Part shown: positions 1 to 21,656 of the stretch, piece by piece | Layout of the letters: each line of letters opens with the position of its first letter | Numbering within the stretch: position 1 is the stretch's first letter | Origin: Actinostola sp. cb2023 | Lineage: Eukaryota; Cnidaria; Anthozoa; Actiniaria; Actinostolidae | Length of the DNA stretch: 64,000 nucleotides | Assembly (NCBI GenBank): GCA_033675265.1 | Contig: JAUJYZ010001058.1 | Location: 2,376,001-2,440,000, forward strand | Direction of reading: 5' to 3' | Position numbers and translations under genes: made by a program | The notes under the pieces: generated by a model | What the model saw: the letters and a program-made list of their open reading frames with translations, nothing else | Told to the model about the DNA's origin: nothing | Database searches by the model: none

Positions 1-993
1 TGAAACGCCGTACAACCAATGCTTACCAATGATATCCCCATATAACCGTGCCATCTGAAGAGTGGAAGACGTCTCCCACTTTTCGCCGGTCTAAGAAAAA
101 TTATTTACCGTTAAAAAGATGTCCAAAAATCGACGCAACAAAGCGATATCTTGTTTGTGGCGTGGGCGTTGTAAACCCTGTGTAAGATTAATCATACGTG
201 ACGTAGGAACTATACTATGAGCACTATCCTGAACAAGTACAAATAAGCCTAACAGGGACTGCAGTTCCTAGTGAAACAAATAGATCGGAAATGGAGGGAA
301 AGTTAAAGTGCAGTAAAGATACCCATAAAGTTCTTCCGATCATATTAGCGTCAGCCCTTCAATAGTAATCAAAGACTCTCAGATTTCCTATCTGTCATTA
401 CAGTTCTATTGACATATACTGTATGCTGCTTAACGAATAGATTGAAACATAGTGAGAAACTACCAGATGACGTCCAGACTATTACGTTGAAAAAATTCAT
501 TTGCAATTGAAATGGCATTGAAATGGTTTCAAATACTATATGATTGACAGCTAATCTGGGCAATCAGTTTAAGCTGCGTTGTCTAAAGGATCGAAAAGGA
601 CTCTGATAGAGATCTTCGGACATCCAACTGTAAACTGCAATCCTGCATTCTCGAGCAATATTCGCCAAATCCGATCGCAAGCAGAGCCAGATTAATGGTG
701 GACAGACAGACAGTACGAAATTAATTTTGAACTTTCTTCTGGTGTTGAAAACAACGATTTATTACAGTAAGATTTGTTTTGGTTGTTAATTCTATATGCA
801 TGTTTATTTATTTGTTCTTTTGTTTGTTTGTCGTCAACTGGATATAAATATTCTGTCAATGGGGACAAAAATCTTACAATGATAATACATTACAAAATAC
901 AAATCTTACAACTATAATAAATAAGCAAAATGACCTATAGTAAATGTGCAGATATTTTTGAGTTTAACTATTCTAACATGCTTCAATATAATA

Positions 994-1166
994 CAGTCAA
1001 CCCTCTATCAAACGGTCACCCTCGGGGCATAGCCAACTGACCGCTTAATTAATAGAGGTGACCGCTTTTACAGTAAGTATGGGGACCGATCAGGGATTTG
1101 AGTGAAAGTGACCGCTTAATAGAGGGTGACCGCTTAACAGAGGGCCGCTTAATAGAGGTTTGACTG
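994..1166. mobile_element. Tc1/mariner-like MITE with TA duplications
   Basis: Begins CAGTCAACCCTCTAT and ends with a near-complementary ATAGAGGTTTGACTG, flanked by TA at 992-993 and 1167-1168. The interior repeats the word GACCGCTTAATAGAGG several times. There is no coding capacity. Confidence 0.65.
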
Positions 1167-1443
1167 TATCTCATTTTGATACATATATTTCAGAGAAACT
1201 GAACATTTTCAATAGTTAGAAAAATTGTGATTCTTTTTGAGTGAACAATTTTACGTTCATCAATAGACAAAATGGATCAAAGAAGAGTAGATCGGAAAAC
1301 TAATTATGATCATATATTATAAAGCTGATATTGTTCTTACCAAAATGATATATTGTCCTATATAACAGATGTCAATCACTTCTTAGACAACCAATCAACA
1401 GGTCGATTAATATTAAATAACGTAAAAATAAATGAGTGAAAAG

Positions 1444-1478
<35 letters not shown>
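1444..1478. repeat. Poly-C homopolymer tract
   Basis: An uninterrupted run of 35 C residues, poly-G on the other strand. It is not flanked by the CAGGGCCGTACA termini of the G-tract MITE family seen later. Confidence 0.95.
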
Positions 1479-1479
<1 letters not shown>

Positions 1480-1572
1480 CGGTTTCAACGAAAACCGGCT
1501 AATTTAATTTTCTATGCCCTATTAAAATTAGTTGGTAGTAAATTGCATAGGATGTGAGACATTTATGCGATA

Positions 1573-1735
1573 TAGAGTGCAAACACTAAAAGCGTGAAAC
1601 AGTGCTAACTTTAATTAGCACTAAATAGTGCAATATCTTTTGTTTTCTATCAGTTCCATTGGTGTTATTTAGCACTAATTAGTCTAGTACTGTTTCACGG
1701 TTTTAGTGTTTACACTATGGTTTGCACCGCTATAA
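1573..1735. mobile_element. Palindromic MITE, TAGAGTGCAAAC family, copy 1
   Basis: TAGAGTGCAAACACTAAAAG at the left is mirrored by GTTTTAGTGTTTACAC and GTTTGCACCGCTATA at the right. The interior has GTGAAACAGTGCTAA and TTAGCACTAA. It shares structure with the element at 2338-2482. Confidence 0.65.
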
Positions 1736-2337
1736 CCTACCAATTAATGCAAAATTTATTTTTTTAAATGGTATACGCGCACGCCTCACGTCACGCGCGA
1801 CACAAAATGATCCATTTTCACTGGAATATTTTGACTGTTGAATTATAAATCTGATCTGACACTCGGGAAAGCCATGAAATCACAACCCTCCGTTTTTTAA
1901 AGTGCTTGAATTAGCGATAACACTGGCCTAGGCATAAAAAAACGCACCTCAAATCAAACGGCAATCAAATCAAATCAATAATACAGTCGAACACCGTAAT
2001 AGTGTTTAACGTGTTTTTATAACGCACTGTATTTAATAAAACTCATTTGAAAATAGTTGATAAAATCGCCCACTTCTATCGCGAATAAATTTGATTCAAA
2101 TTTCCTCCTATCATCAGCACGTCATACAGTCATTTTCACTCTTGAACCAATCATATTACGCCTGCTACTGTACTTATTATGATAAACTGTTCTTGATTGA
2201 ATACAGTATACTCATTAATTTATCGGTTTTTGATCTATGGCTCAGCAGATAGTATATCTTACGGAACCGCACAAGAGCAATCATTCCATCTTTGAGGCTG
2301 ACTATACATTGAAGTAAAAGGTATACAATTAACTGAA

Positions 2338-2482
2338 TAGAGTGCAAACCATATGTCCGTGAAACAGTTCTAACTAATTAGTACTAAATAGCACTGATGA
2401 AACAATAGAAAACAATAGAGATAACACTATTTAGTACTATTTAGTAATAGTACTATTTCACGGACATATGGTTTGCACTCTA
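2338..2482. mobile_element. Palindromic MITE, TAGAGTGCAAAC family, copy 2
   Basis: A near-perfect foldback of about 145 bp: TAGAGTGCAAACCATATGTC at the left, and GACATATGGTTTGCACTCTA at the right. The arms are better preserved than in copy 1. Confidence 0.75.
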
Positions 2483-4294
2483 CTATAAATACTATAATTA
2501 TGAGATTCTCTGCAAATTCTGAATCGTAGGTAAAAAAAAATTTTAAAAAAAGGGCTCAGTATATTAATCCTTTGTGGGTTTTGAGTATAGCAGTAACTGT
2601 CCTATTTATCAACCCTCGCTAATCCTCTACACTCCCTCAGTACGAAGGGCTATAAGGCTCGAAACGTCAGTACTCAGTCTTTTTCACGGTATTATAGATT
2701 TCCTTTAACTTTTGAATTTATCATTATACACCGCGGACGCAGCCCATACTAGTGTACTCGCTAGTATCTATTTAAGAACATCTAAGCCGACCATGTCCAT
2801 CATGTATATCAGCGTGAACGCTTTGAAAGTTGTCGGTCCACACCATATATATGTAGCGATTTTGCTGGAATTGTTTTTTTTCCGTTATGTTTTATTTACT
2901 GACTGAAGGCTATAGCCACGTCCATAGGTTTGTTAACATGCATTGTACATCTCGTCTACAAGGCGAACCATGATTATTATACTTATATCTGCTATAGCCG
3001 GTTAGTGTAACTGAATCCATGCATGTCTTATTGCCTTCCTATTAATCTGCCCACATGTACACATCTTCTTATTTATAAAAAAAATGTTGGCCATCCTTCC
3101 ACACGCGTAGACGGTTGGGATCAGTCGCGCAGAATTTACGAGTAAAAACTAGCCGAAATTAAAACACTCGTCTGGTCGGAAACGAAAACTTAAAATAAAC
3201 CGGCTTTAACGAATCCACAGTAGAAAAGTGAGATTTCCCGGCACAATCGAACTTTTCCCAGTGTCATAAGATATATGTTAGTAGCATTCCTTATAGAAGC
3301 ATATGTATTTTGTTTTTTACTGCAGCGCAAGTGGTTTTAATTAATGAAGCACAAGCGCAACCATGAAAAATTGTGTCTTGTGAAAACGGGCGCCCGACGC
3401 AACTCAAGCGCGTGTGCTTGTGTCAGGTCGATTCTTTTTCACAGGTCCTTTTTCACGACCACCTCTTGTGACTTTACTTATGCTTGCGTCGCTAGTGAAA
3501 ACCAGGCTGTTCATAGCGGTTTCACTTTCTTGTACGATTATCTGTACATTACAGTTGATCAACTAGTAATTCTTTAGTATTAATGCCGTAGTACATTAAC
3601 GAAATGCGCAATTTTAACGCCTGGTTAGCTTGTCGGGTTTGGCCAACGCGTTTCGTCCGATTCTTCTCAACGCTGCGTGAGTGTACTTAGGACTCTGCAG
3701 AAGAGTCGGGTGCTGCGCATGCGTCAGTGTACTTAAGATTCTGCAGACAAGTCAGAACAGAAGAATAGAAAATTAAGGAACAGATGAAATATCGCTTATG
3801 TTGTCCCTAAAAAGTAGGCGTCAAGGCCGAAACCCTGGCCTTAGCCTGCACGTACTGCGGTGCGCGAATATCGATTACCTTAAAACTGAATTTCATATTA
3901 TTTCATCACTTTCTAAACACACTGCGACTCTGCAAACCTTTATTCAGTTTATACACTGGTTGTTCTTACTGTTTCAGACAAAGCTTCTTTTCTTCGTTGA
4001 ATGTTAGATTCCAAAAGGTATTTACAAATACCACTCGTAGATAAAGTCTCTATTTATCTATCTGTGTTCATTGGAAGAAAAGAAAAAGTCGAGAACAAAT
4101 GGAAAGTGTGTAACGGTATTGATTTAGCTGCACGGTAGCTTGATACACTGGGTGGACGCCTCCGTCTCCTTCCCGTGTATAAACAACCATGGTTCACATG
4201 TATAGAATGTAACAAGTAAATGTCGAATGTGCGTCGCGTTTAGACAACATGGTACATGCAGTAGAGTACAAATACTGAATCCGTGCACAATTAA
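2483..4294. other. Non-coding stretch, no supported gene
   Basis: Only short ORFs without recognisable domains. 3320-3520 contains a loosely palindromic repeat (AAGCACAAGCGCAA ... ATGCTTGCG, flanked by GTGAAAAC words), related to segments at 7990-8220 and 32150-32290. A pair of CTGCAGA-AGTC direct words occurs at 3690-3750. Confidence 0.6.
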
Positions 4295-4519
4295 GGGCCG
4301 TTTACACGGGCGATTTTATCGGCGATTTTGTCGGCGATTCAGTATCGGCGATTTTATTGCAACCACAAATCGCCCGTGTAAACTACCGGCGATTTCAGTA
4401 GCGGCGATAAAATTGCAGCCAAATCGCTGCAATTTCGAACATGCTCGAAATTTTGTGCAACTTCGCGGCGATAAAATTGCCGACAAAATCGCCGATAAAA
4501 TCGCCCGTGTAAACGGCCC
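4295..4519. mobile_element. Foldback MITE with GGGCCGTTTACACGGGCGAT termini
   Basis: A 225-bp palindrome. GGGCCGTTTACACGGGCGAT is mirrored by ATCGCCCGTGTAAACGGCCC, with internal repeats of GGCGATTTTATCG/GCCGATAAAATCG. Flanks ATTAA/ATTAG allow a possible ATTA duplication with one slipped base. GGGCC termini would fit PIF/Harbinger-type MITEs, which is inference. Confidence 0.7.
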
Positions 4520-4710
4520 ATTAGTAGTGCTATTTAGTGCTAAATAATTATATTTCTATTGTGCTCTATTATTTCATTAATGCAAATTCAGGCCCGCGTT
4601 TCCATGCAGATCAAAACGTCTTCCGAGGCACGATAATTTTATAGCTGCACATAGAGGACAGCTAGAGCCTTTTTTTGTCAATTCAATTTTCAAAAAAACA
4701 GCGATGTTTT

Positions 4711-4741
4711 ATAATAATAATAATTATTATTATTATTATTT
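4711..4741. repeat. ATA/ATT palindromic microsatellite
   Basis: Runs of AAT followed directly by their complement ATT make a short self-complementary microsatellite. Confidence 0.8.
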
Positions 4742-5420
4742 TTTACCGAGGCAATTAACTACCCCCTGGGCTCGCCTCATACTGGCTGCGGGCCTGCCGG
4801 GTAATTAGTGTAAAATGTTACATGGATTTGAAAGTACTCTATAGAGAGTACATTACGTGTAGTTAATATACTGACGAGAAACTTGACTGGCAAGTAACCT
4901 AAATTGGGCTGCGCGTTGGTGTATATGCGTCAGTAAAAACGGCTCCCGTTGGCTTTGAATGAAGACTGTCTGTGCACAAATTGAAATGAGAAAACCAAAC
5001 GCGATTCCATTGAGCTGAGAACACGAGTTATATTGCCAAGTAGTAAAGAGTATACAATTTTTTTAACTTAACTTTAATTTTAACTTTCTGAGAAAATTGT
5101 TGGATTTTTAAAACATAAAAATACTTGCTTTCAAAATGGAAAAACAGAAATTATTTGGAAAATAATTGAACACCATTTCCACACGTGTTATTCAATAGAA
5201 GAGAAACTGTGAACATCGAATGCCTTGTTGCCAGGGCAACCAGGTGTTTACTTGGTGTAAGCTAACAACATGGTCAGTACTTATCCTTGAACAAACTGTA
5301 TTGTACATAGTCATGTTGTTTTTCCCACGGCCGACAATCATGTATATGACTTTATCAAGTGGAAAACGGAACTGCAAACGTTTTTCATAGGAAGCAATAA
5401 TCTACTCTTAACTTCCATAA

Positions 5421-5720
5421 AAATATACACTCGATTGCAGAAACGTTGTATTATACGTTTATGCGAATATACAAATATCTAATGAGATGCAAAATGTTAA
5501 ACATGCTAAAATACAACTGTTTAAACACAAAATAGTGCTGAAAATTATTGTGTTGTCCTTGCTGGATGTGATACTAATCTAAAATTGATGTTTCAGACAT
5601 ATTAGAAGAAAATAAGTGATGTTTCACACTTTGCATCTCATTAGATATCTTGTATCTCATTAGATATTTGTATAAATGTATACTACAACGTTTCTGCAAA
5701 CGAGTGTATATGCTAAAACA
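5421..5720. repeat. Foldback repeat with long spacer
   Basis: The left arm (about 5421-5500) contains ATATACACTCG, GCAGAAACGTTGTA and CTAATGAGATGCAAA. The right arm (about 5630-5720) carries the complements TTTGCATCTCATTAG, TACAACGTTTCTGC and CGAGTGTATAT. Confidence 0.6.
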
Positions 5721-5901
5721 GTAGTCAAACAATGTTCCGACCGGTGCCAGTGACGTGTGGTACTTTGGTGTTGATATAACAAGATATTTGTATAAATGTA
5801 TACTACAACGTTTCTGCAAACGAGTGTATATGCTAAAACAGTAGTCAAACAATGTTCCGACCGGTGTCAGTGACGTGTGGTACTTTGGTGTTGATATAAC
5901 A
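5662..5901. repeat. 120-bp direct tandem duplication
   Basis: Two successive 120-bp units (5662-5781 and 5782-5901) that appear to differ at a single base (GGTGCCAGTG against GGTGTCAGTG). The second half of the first unit abuts the foldback at 5421-5720. Confidence 0.9.
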
Positions 5902-6420
5902 AGACACTGACGCGTACAGATCGGCTCTTTATCGCTCTGAGAATCCAAACCGTATCTCTATGCGTTCGTTTTGTCATGGAAAAGCTCCGGCTTCAACAAA
6001 ATAAAGAAATGCACAGCACCGATTCCTCTCTGTTGCTACATCAATTTTCAAAAGATCTTCTCAGTTCTTCGCATGCACTACGTTTGTGGAAAAGGATATT
6101 ATTTTATCGTGGGCGGTAGAATCCACATCACACAGTTCACTTCACGTTGAGATAGATACACTGAATTTACACAGGTTAAGTAATCAGCCTGTAGTTCCAA
6201 TATTCCACATGGGTTTCGCCTGGATTTTGTGTAGCTTATAAATGTCGTAAATCCACAATAGAAAACATGGACATTTTCTACAAAGTGAAAACAATTATTC
6301 TTAATTGTTTGACCTTCAATAAAACTAGCCGTCCATTAGAATGTTTATTCTTTAAACAAACCTATTGTATTTCAAAGTATTTATGTCAAATTCAGGACCA
6401 TATGCTGAATTTCACAAAAA

Positions 6421-6444
6421 TGGCCGCCATGTTGGATGACGTCA
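6421..6444 (+). promoter_or_regulatory. Candidate proximal promoter sites (YY1-like and CRE) of the alpha-dioxygenase gene
   Basis: 53 bp before the exon-1 ATG there is a perfect CRE palindrome TGACGTCA (6437-6444). It is preceded by GGCCGCCATGTTGG (6422-6435), which matches the core consensus GCCGCCATNTTG of YY1. Paired close to a start codon, these suggest a proximal promoter or early 5' UTR. AAAATGGCCGCC-type strings also occur in cnidarian mobile elements, so this may be coincidental. Confidence 0.4.
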
Positions 6445-6496
6445 TCATAGGGTCTTCAGAGTTTGATTTATATATTTTAGAGAACAACGTTCCGCA

Positions 6497-15852
<9,356 letters not shown>

Positions 15853-16006
15853 ACATTTTCTAAGCTTCAGTGTTATTTTATTTCGTAAGGTTTCTAGTAT
15901 CACTTTGATTATTAATTTGTTTGGAAAAAGCTATACTACTTGCATGATTTGTTTTGTTGATCCAAGATCGGTTAGGTTAGTTAGGTGGAGTTTATATTTG
16001 ATCAGG

Positions 16007-16016
16007 AATAAATAAA
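16007..16016 (+). promoter_or_regulatory. Polyadenylation signal(s) of the alpha-dioxygenase gene
   Basis: Two overlapping AATAAA hexamers (16007-16012 and 16011-16016) lie about 155 bp after the TAG stop at 15850. A third candidate, AATAAA, is near 16028. The hAT-like MITE begins only about 40 bp further on, at 16059. Confidence 0.6.
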
Positions 16017-16058
16017 TCTACTGATACAATAAAATGGTTCACTTTTTTGCTAACAATG

Positions 16059-16249
16059 CAGGGCCGTACATAACCCAAAATTCAGGGGGGGGGGGGGGGG
16101 GGGGCAGTACGTATATAACAGCAAAAAATAAATAAAAATAGTACAGTTCTCATTACTTTTTGGTATCTTTTTTGCCTTTCTAGGGGGGGGGGGGGGGGGG
16201 CAACTACCCCCCTGCCCCTGCCCCTGCCCCTGTGCTGTGTACGGCCCTG
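16059..16249. mobile_element. hAT-like MITE with internal G tracts, copy 1
   Basis: 191 bp. Termini CAGGGCCGTACA and TGTACGGCCCTG, flanked by CAATG on both sides (16054-16058 and 16250-16254). Two pure G tracts of roughly 16-18 nt each. CAG-G termini with a 5-bp duplication resemble hAT5-type elements. Copies 2 and 3 are at 52257 and 56374. Confidence 0.85.
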
Positions 16250-16413
16250 CAATGGCGCTCTTAACTACTGCAATTAGCCTATAGCAACCAGCTCACATAT
16301 ACCTAAACCTTAAAGTCGTTTCATGGATTGGAAATCATGAATCATTGAAGCTGCACGACCCGGCAAGGAAAGCAGTAAATTAGCCAAGTTTCATTTCATA
16401 TATGATTCTTTTT

Positions 16414-17487
16414 CAACCTCGTCCCCAGGGCCCTCTCTTCTCGCTATTTTCAAATTGGCGGACGCTCGAGAGAAGACCCTGGTGTAGGCTGAACTAAAAC
16501 TCAATTTGATTGGATAACACAACAAGCCTTCTAATTGGTCCTTATCGAAGGTTGCTAAATATAGCATAAATTAAAATTCGAATCGCATCGAGTGAATTAT
16601 AGTTTCAACGGATAGTTCTTTTCTGGTCCCAAATGTATCGAATTAGCTAGGAAGACCAATGCCGCTGCAAGTGATGTGTGAGTGTTATCGAAGCATTGAA
16701 ATGTCTTTAGGAACATGAAAAAGTCCACCGATCGAGATCGTTTACCGTAAAGCAAGGTATCAATTTATACGAGCAACTGACGGTGACACGGAAAACTGAT
16801 ATATTATTGTCGTTCTGTTTACATAATTTGCAGTATGTTTTGCAGTATGTGACACGTTACAACCATAATCGTTGAAGTGCGACCCAGAAAACTACAACGT
16901 TTTCAGACAAACTCCAGTCTAGACAGCCGTCAATCAAATTAGCTTTGCTATGATTGGTTAAAGTCTGGACACTCCCATGTTGTTTGATAGACATCCAGCT
17001 ATTTTCAAACCTGACAAGCTATTTTGAAGGTCGCACTTCAATGATAACGGTTATAATCCACGTCAACATGTTTTGTACTTTAGCCGTTAGAGATGAAATT
17101 AATGGTGTTTGTATACAAATAGCAGCACTTGTTTACAGCGAATAAACTGTCGATCTGACCTGTTCAGTTGTTTTAACACATTAAAATGTGTCTCATTAAT
17201 TAATACACTTCCGAACCCATGCTTTTCAAATGGCCAGAATTGTTCCAGCTTAGAAAGTGATTTTATTTATTATTTGAGGCAAAACAATCGCACTGATCAA
17301 CGAACGTATTTTCTTCAGAAACTCTTCACAAGGCCCTTTCGATTACTTTCGACCATAAGGAAAATGGCAGCCTGGGTACGAACCTCCAAGATTCTTGGAG
17401 ACACGTGACCAGCCTACACCAGGGTCTTCTCTCGAGCGTCCGCCATTTTGAAAATAGCGAGAAGAGAGGGCCCTGGGAACGAGGTTG
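16414..17487. mobile_element. Mutator-like non-autonomous element with 9-bp duplication
   Basis: 1,074 bp. Termini CAACCTCGTCCCCAGGGCCC and GGGCCCTGGGAACGAGGTTG; terminal arms extend about 80 bp (to CCCTGGTGTAGGCTG). Exact 9-bp target duplication ATTCTTTTT at 16405-16413 and 17488-17496. A 9-bp duplication is typical of Mutator-like elements. No transposase ORF. Confidence 0.88.
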
Positions 17488-17496
17488 ATTCTTTTT

Positions 17497-20085
17497 AACT
17501 GCAAACAAGACGCTCAATGAGCGTACACTCGGGCTTATGACAAGGACAATGTCAGTTGCGTGAGGAGAGACCTGACAATGACTGACAGTTGCCTGACGAG
17601 GGAGACTATGTATATACATGTATGTGTCGAGTTCATTTGATTTGCCCTTTGACTTTGAGTTCATTTGATTACCTTTTGACTTTGAGTTCAATTGATTTGA
17701 TTTTGATGAGTTCGTGTAAAGGCCCGCTCTCTAGCTTCAGATCCCGAAACGTCGAGTTTGGAATCGAGTTCGAGTTCGGGTTCGAGTTATGGTTCGAACG
17801 TCGAATAAAACAAGGACATCTTCTTCAATACAATATCATTTCTCTGACGTCATGACAATCAGTGACAGTTGAGTGACGAGGGAGACTATGCGTCGGGTGA
17901 GTACGTACATGATACGTCTGGAGGTTGCATAGGTCAGATGGTTCTGATAACGCCCTCACGTTTGTTTTTGTTAAATATATTTTAAGCGAGCTTCTAGTCC
18001 TTCTACCACTTCTAGTCATTGAACGATGAACTAGAATCCTGACCTTTTAATAGCTTGAAGATCTACAGCTGCTTTCAAAACTAAGATTCAAATCTACTTG
18101 AGTCCTTCCTGTGTGTCGTTTGTTTTTTTCTTATCTGCTGAGTAATCTTGAAACTCGATACGATTAAATTAAATACGTCGCATACTTTCGTCATTCTTTA
18201 GCCGAACAAAACTACGACTACTACGACTACTACTACTACCGAAAAACGCATTTTATAACTCGGGCTTCCTTCGGAAGAGCCCGAGTAATAACTTCCTACG
18301 AAATATGCTCTGCTCATACGAAAATTAATTATCTGCCTTCAATCGGCATCGGCAAATAATTAATCTGCTCGCCACTGACAAATCCAGCACAATATTTTCC
18401 TCAACGTACCTCGTCCAATAATTACATTGTTAAAAGTTCAAACCTACTCGACCCATCTCCACCACAGTTTTATAGAATGACTTGAGCTTGGTGTCGTACT
18501 GCAAGTATTGCTATTAATAATTAATTTGTGAATGCTTTCATGTGATTTATCTAATTGTCACTACCCAGGTTCCAGAGGCTCTTTCGTTCTCCAGGCTGGA
18601 CAAATTCTCTGTATCAAGTATGTGGGTTTTATTTTGCCGCGAAGCGACGGAAGCAGCGAGGAAATGACAGATGAATTTAATTCACAGAGCCTCCGGAACC
18701 AGGGTAAATCTTTTTATTGATTTTACCAAGGTAAAATCTTAACTTATTCAAATGCCAACGTTGTACCCCATGCCCCCAAAGTTTTGCTTAACAGCGGAGT
18801 CGTGGAATTTTAGTCAAAATGGATGAAATATTTCAACAAATATTTTTGCCTAAATATACGAATAAACATCTACAACAACTAAGAAAATCACAAAATTCAG
18901 TAAAAGAAGCTACCTTCACGACTCGTGCTTACCTGCCCTGGTCACCTGTAGCATTTAGTCTAAATTCTCCCAATCAAACCATTGTGAATACACTTAATAT
19001 TGTTAGAAGAATTTCTATTTTCATCAGCATAACAAAGCTACAAAGAAGAAACCTGCCGTACCAGAAAATATCCAAATGCAAATTCTTAATACTTTATGTC
19101 AAGAATTACTGGAAGTCACTGGAGAGAATTTGAAATCTCATCATTTCACTGGCGCTCGTTCAAAAGAAAGGACTTCTTTTCATGGAAGTGTTAAAGACGG
19201 GATAAGAATGCTATGATAGGATAAACCTGATGTGATAACGGTAAGAAAGAGAGTACATTTTGAAGGAGTTTTGCTCGTTTGTTTTGTGTCGTTCTTTGCT
19301 GAGTATATATGCTTGACTGAGAAGACCTTTCTCAGTTACACACGAGTGCACTGAGCGAACTATCTGCTTCGCTGCATTCATTGATAATGACATACTTTCT
19401 TAGTGAGTAATACTCTTGCACCTCATGAATTTCGGTATGACCTCGATGTAAGAACCTAATTAAATACTACTAACACTGCTCGCTAATTTTCAAAAAATAA
19501 CCATTACAATACTGAAATGCATTTATATATAGATTAGGATTCACTGATCCACCAATCCAGTAGTCAAAGGGTTTAGAGATGTTGAAACCATGAATTTCAA
19601 CCAAGCTATATATATATATTCGAGAAAGGATACTGAGAATACACATGTACATATCACGTGATAGCGCTGATAGAATATGTATGAATGTAGTGAATATATT
19701 CGAATAATTAACGCTGGTAAATTGGGGATTTCATTTGTAATTGAGTTTGACGTTTTAGAAAAAGGTTAGTCTATTATTTGACACAGGTATTCCATGGGTT
19801 ACAGACTTTTTGATCGTGTTATATTAATTGTGTGATTATAGTCGTCTAGTTGTAAAAGGGATGACACTGCAGCATGGTATTTGAAGGCATATATGGACAG
19901 CCAACGTGTGACCAAAAATATGACGGATGATATGGCGTGGTGTATATAGTCTAATTTGGGATGCATATTCAACTACATGCAGTTCTGGTCCTCGTGGCTA
20001 GTTTTGCAGTTTCAACAAGTAAGTATAGGATGATATAACACACTAATGTAATAGTTTGCATCAATGGTTTGATCATTGCATTGAG
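17497..20085. other. Non-coding stretch without supported gene
   Basis: Short ORFs only. A 35-bp word ending GACGAGGGAGACTATG occurs twice (about 17573-17608 and 17854-17890). A hairpin ACTCGGGCTTCC...GAGCCCGAGT is at 18258-18286. ORFs at 18532-18720 and 18819-19133 have no recognisable domain. Confidence 0.6.
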
Positions 20086-20363
20086 ATGATACCACAGGCA
20101 ACCCAAGCTCTTATTTAGTGGTTTTTGGTAATGTTTTTAAAATTGCTTAAAAGAGTGAGAATTTGATTGAAATAAACATACCATTTCTTCAGAAGTCGTA
20201 TTTAGTCGTTTATTAAACGCTCAAATCACCAAATAAACGACTAAATACGACTTCTGAAGAAATGGTATGTTTATTTCAATCCGGCAAATTCTCACTCTTT
20301 TAAGCAATTTAAAAAAATTACCAAAAACCACTAAATAAGAGCTTGGGTTGCCTGTGGTATCAT
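20086..20363. mobile_element. Foldback MITE, CCACAGGCAACCCAAGC termini
   Basis: 278 bp with arms of about 120 bp that are nearly identical: ATACCACAGGCAACCCAAG at the left, CTTGGGTTGCCTGTGGTAT at the right, and centre ACGACTAAATACGACTTC. The terminal word is shared with other copies near 48590 and, in variant form, 43664. Confidence 0.85.
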
Positions 20364-21167
20364 CAACATATCATCAGCATCGACTTTGTTACAGTTTACA
20401 GCACAAATATCGTTATTCTTGTTATCATAACGAGCCGCAGCGACTTGGATACCGGCTTACCCCCCGGTGATCGGTACTTTTTTTGTACCGATCAGTTGGT
20501 GGTCTTTCTGCATTCCAATCGAAGGATTATAGGGTAGGGCGTCAAATCCAACACCTAAAGCCTAAAGCGCTGAAATGATAGTTCGTGCCGTGGGCAGTAT
20601 TTTGATGTCTATATGTTGGGTTTTTGCCGGGTTTTTGATGCCTTTATAGCCTTAATAAGGGATTTATAGAGCTCGTATGTGAAAAGTTGCCTCTCATGGA
20701 TCACCAACCGCGGAAATGATACAGTAACAAGTATTGTACTTATACGATATATCGATAGATAGATATGTTATTGTTTTGTTTTATAAAATAATGCATGCAT
20801 TGATGTAAGAAACAATTATTTCAAGTTAATTTTTGAACATAAAGATCAGTAAGATATATTTCGTTGATGTTGCGTGATGGTTTATACGGCCGAGTGTAAA
20901 CAACAAACCTCAGTTATACTTCTAATCAGTAGCACAGCACCGGCAAGTCAGTTCTTGCCAGACTATGAGCTTAAATGTTAACACAGCCATAGTCCCAGGC
21001 GTTCAGTCTCAAAAGACTGAGAAACTATACAACATACATTCAAATATATCAAATTAACGGAATATGAGTGAATGAATGGATCGGATAATAATATTCAATC
21101 TGGAATTTTCAGTGCTGTATGTGACATGTAGTTCTGTTCGTTTCGTTTTCAAAATGGGCCGGGAGCG

Positions 21168-21212
21168 CGTTGCGTGACGGAACTAAAGACGGATGCGAAG
21201 GAGACTAGTTTT
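21168..21212. repeat. Single terminus of the AGTCTCCCTCGCAGCCGT repeat family
   Basis: GCGTTGCGTGACGGAACTAA and GATGCGAAGGAGACTAG resemble the right end of the element at 56950-57488. No partner end is seen, so this is a fragment. Confidence 0.5.
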
Positions 21213-21656
21213 TCCCCGGAGTTTTTCAGATGATGGTGTCCGTATTAACCGGGTTCAACTTTAGAAATCTATTAATTTCCTTGTTGCATTTACTATGTAT
21301 TCGTTTGGTGATAGTCTGGGGATGCCTCGTAAAATAACAGATATCACTAGCGTTGACTTATACTTGTACCCCCATTGTACCTGTATCTCAGTTCCATGCA
21401 GTAAGATAAATATAGGTTACTTTCTGGATCCATCACATCCCCACAAACTTCCCGTCTGACTGTATTTTACAGTAGTGCTATATAAAGTAATTGTGTAGTG
21501 TGTCTATGATCATGATGACTATGATTTTGTAAATACGGCATGTACAATATTTTGTACAAACACATATAATGAATTATACAAAGAGAACAATATACTGTAT
21601 AGATATGAAGATTTATTTATAAATATCATGCGTAATATTATTCATACCATAATGAT

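Noticed and set aside
18532..19133. Two moderately long ORFs (62 and 104 residues)
   Set aside because: No recognisable domain, no joining splice phase that yields a longer product, and no repeat support.
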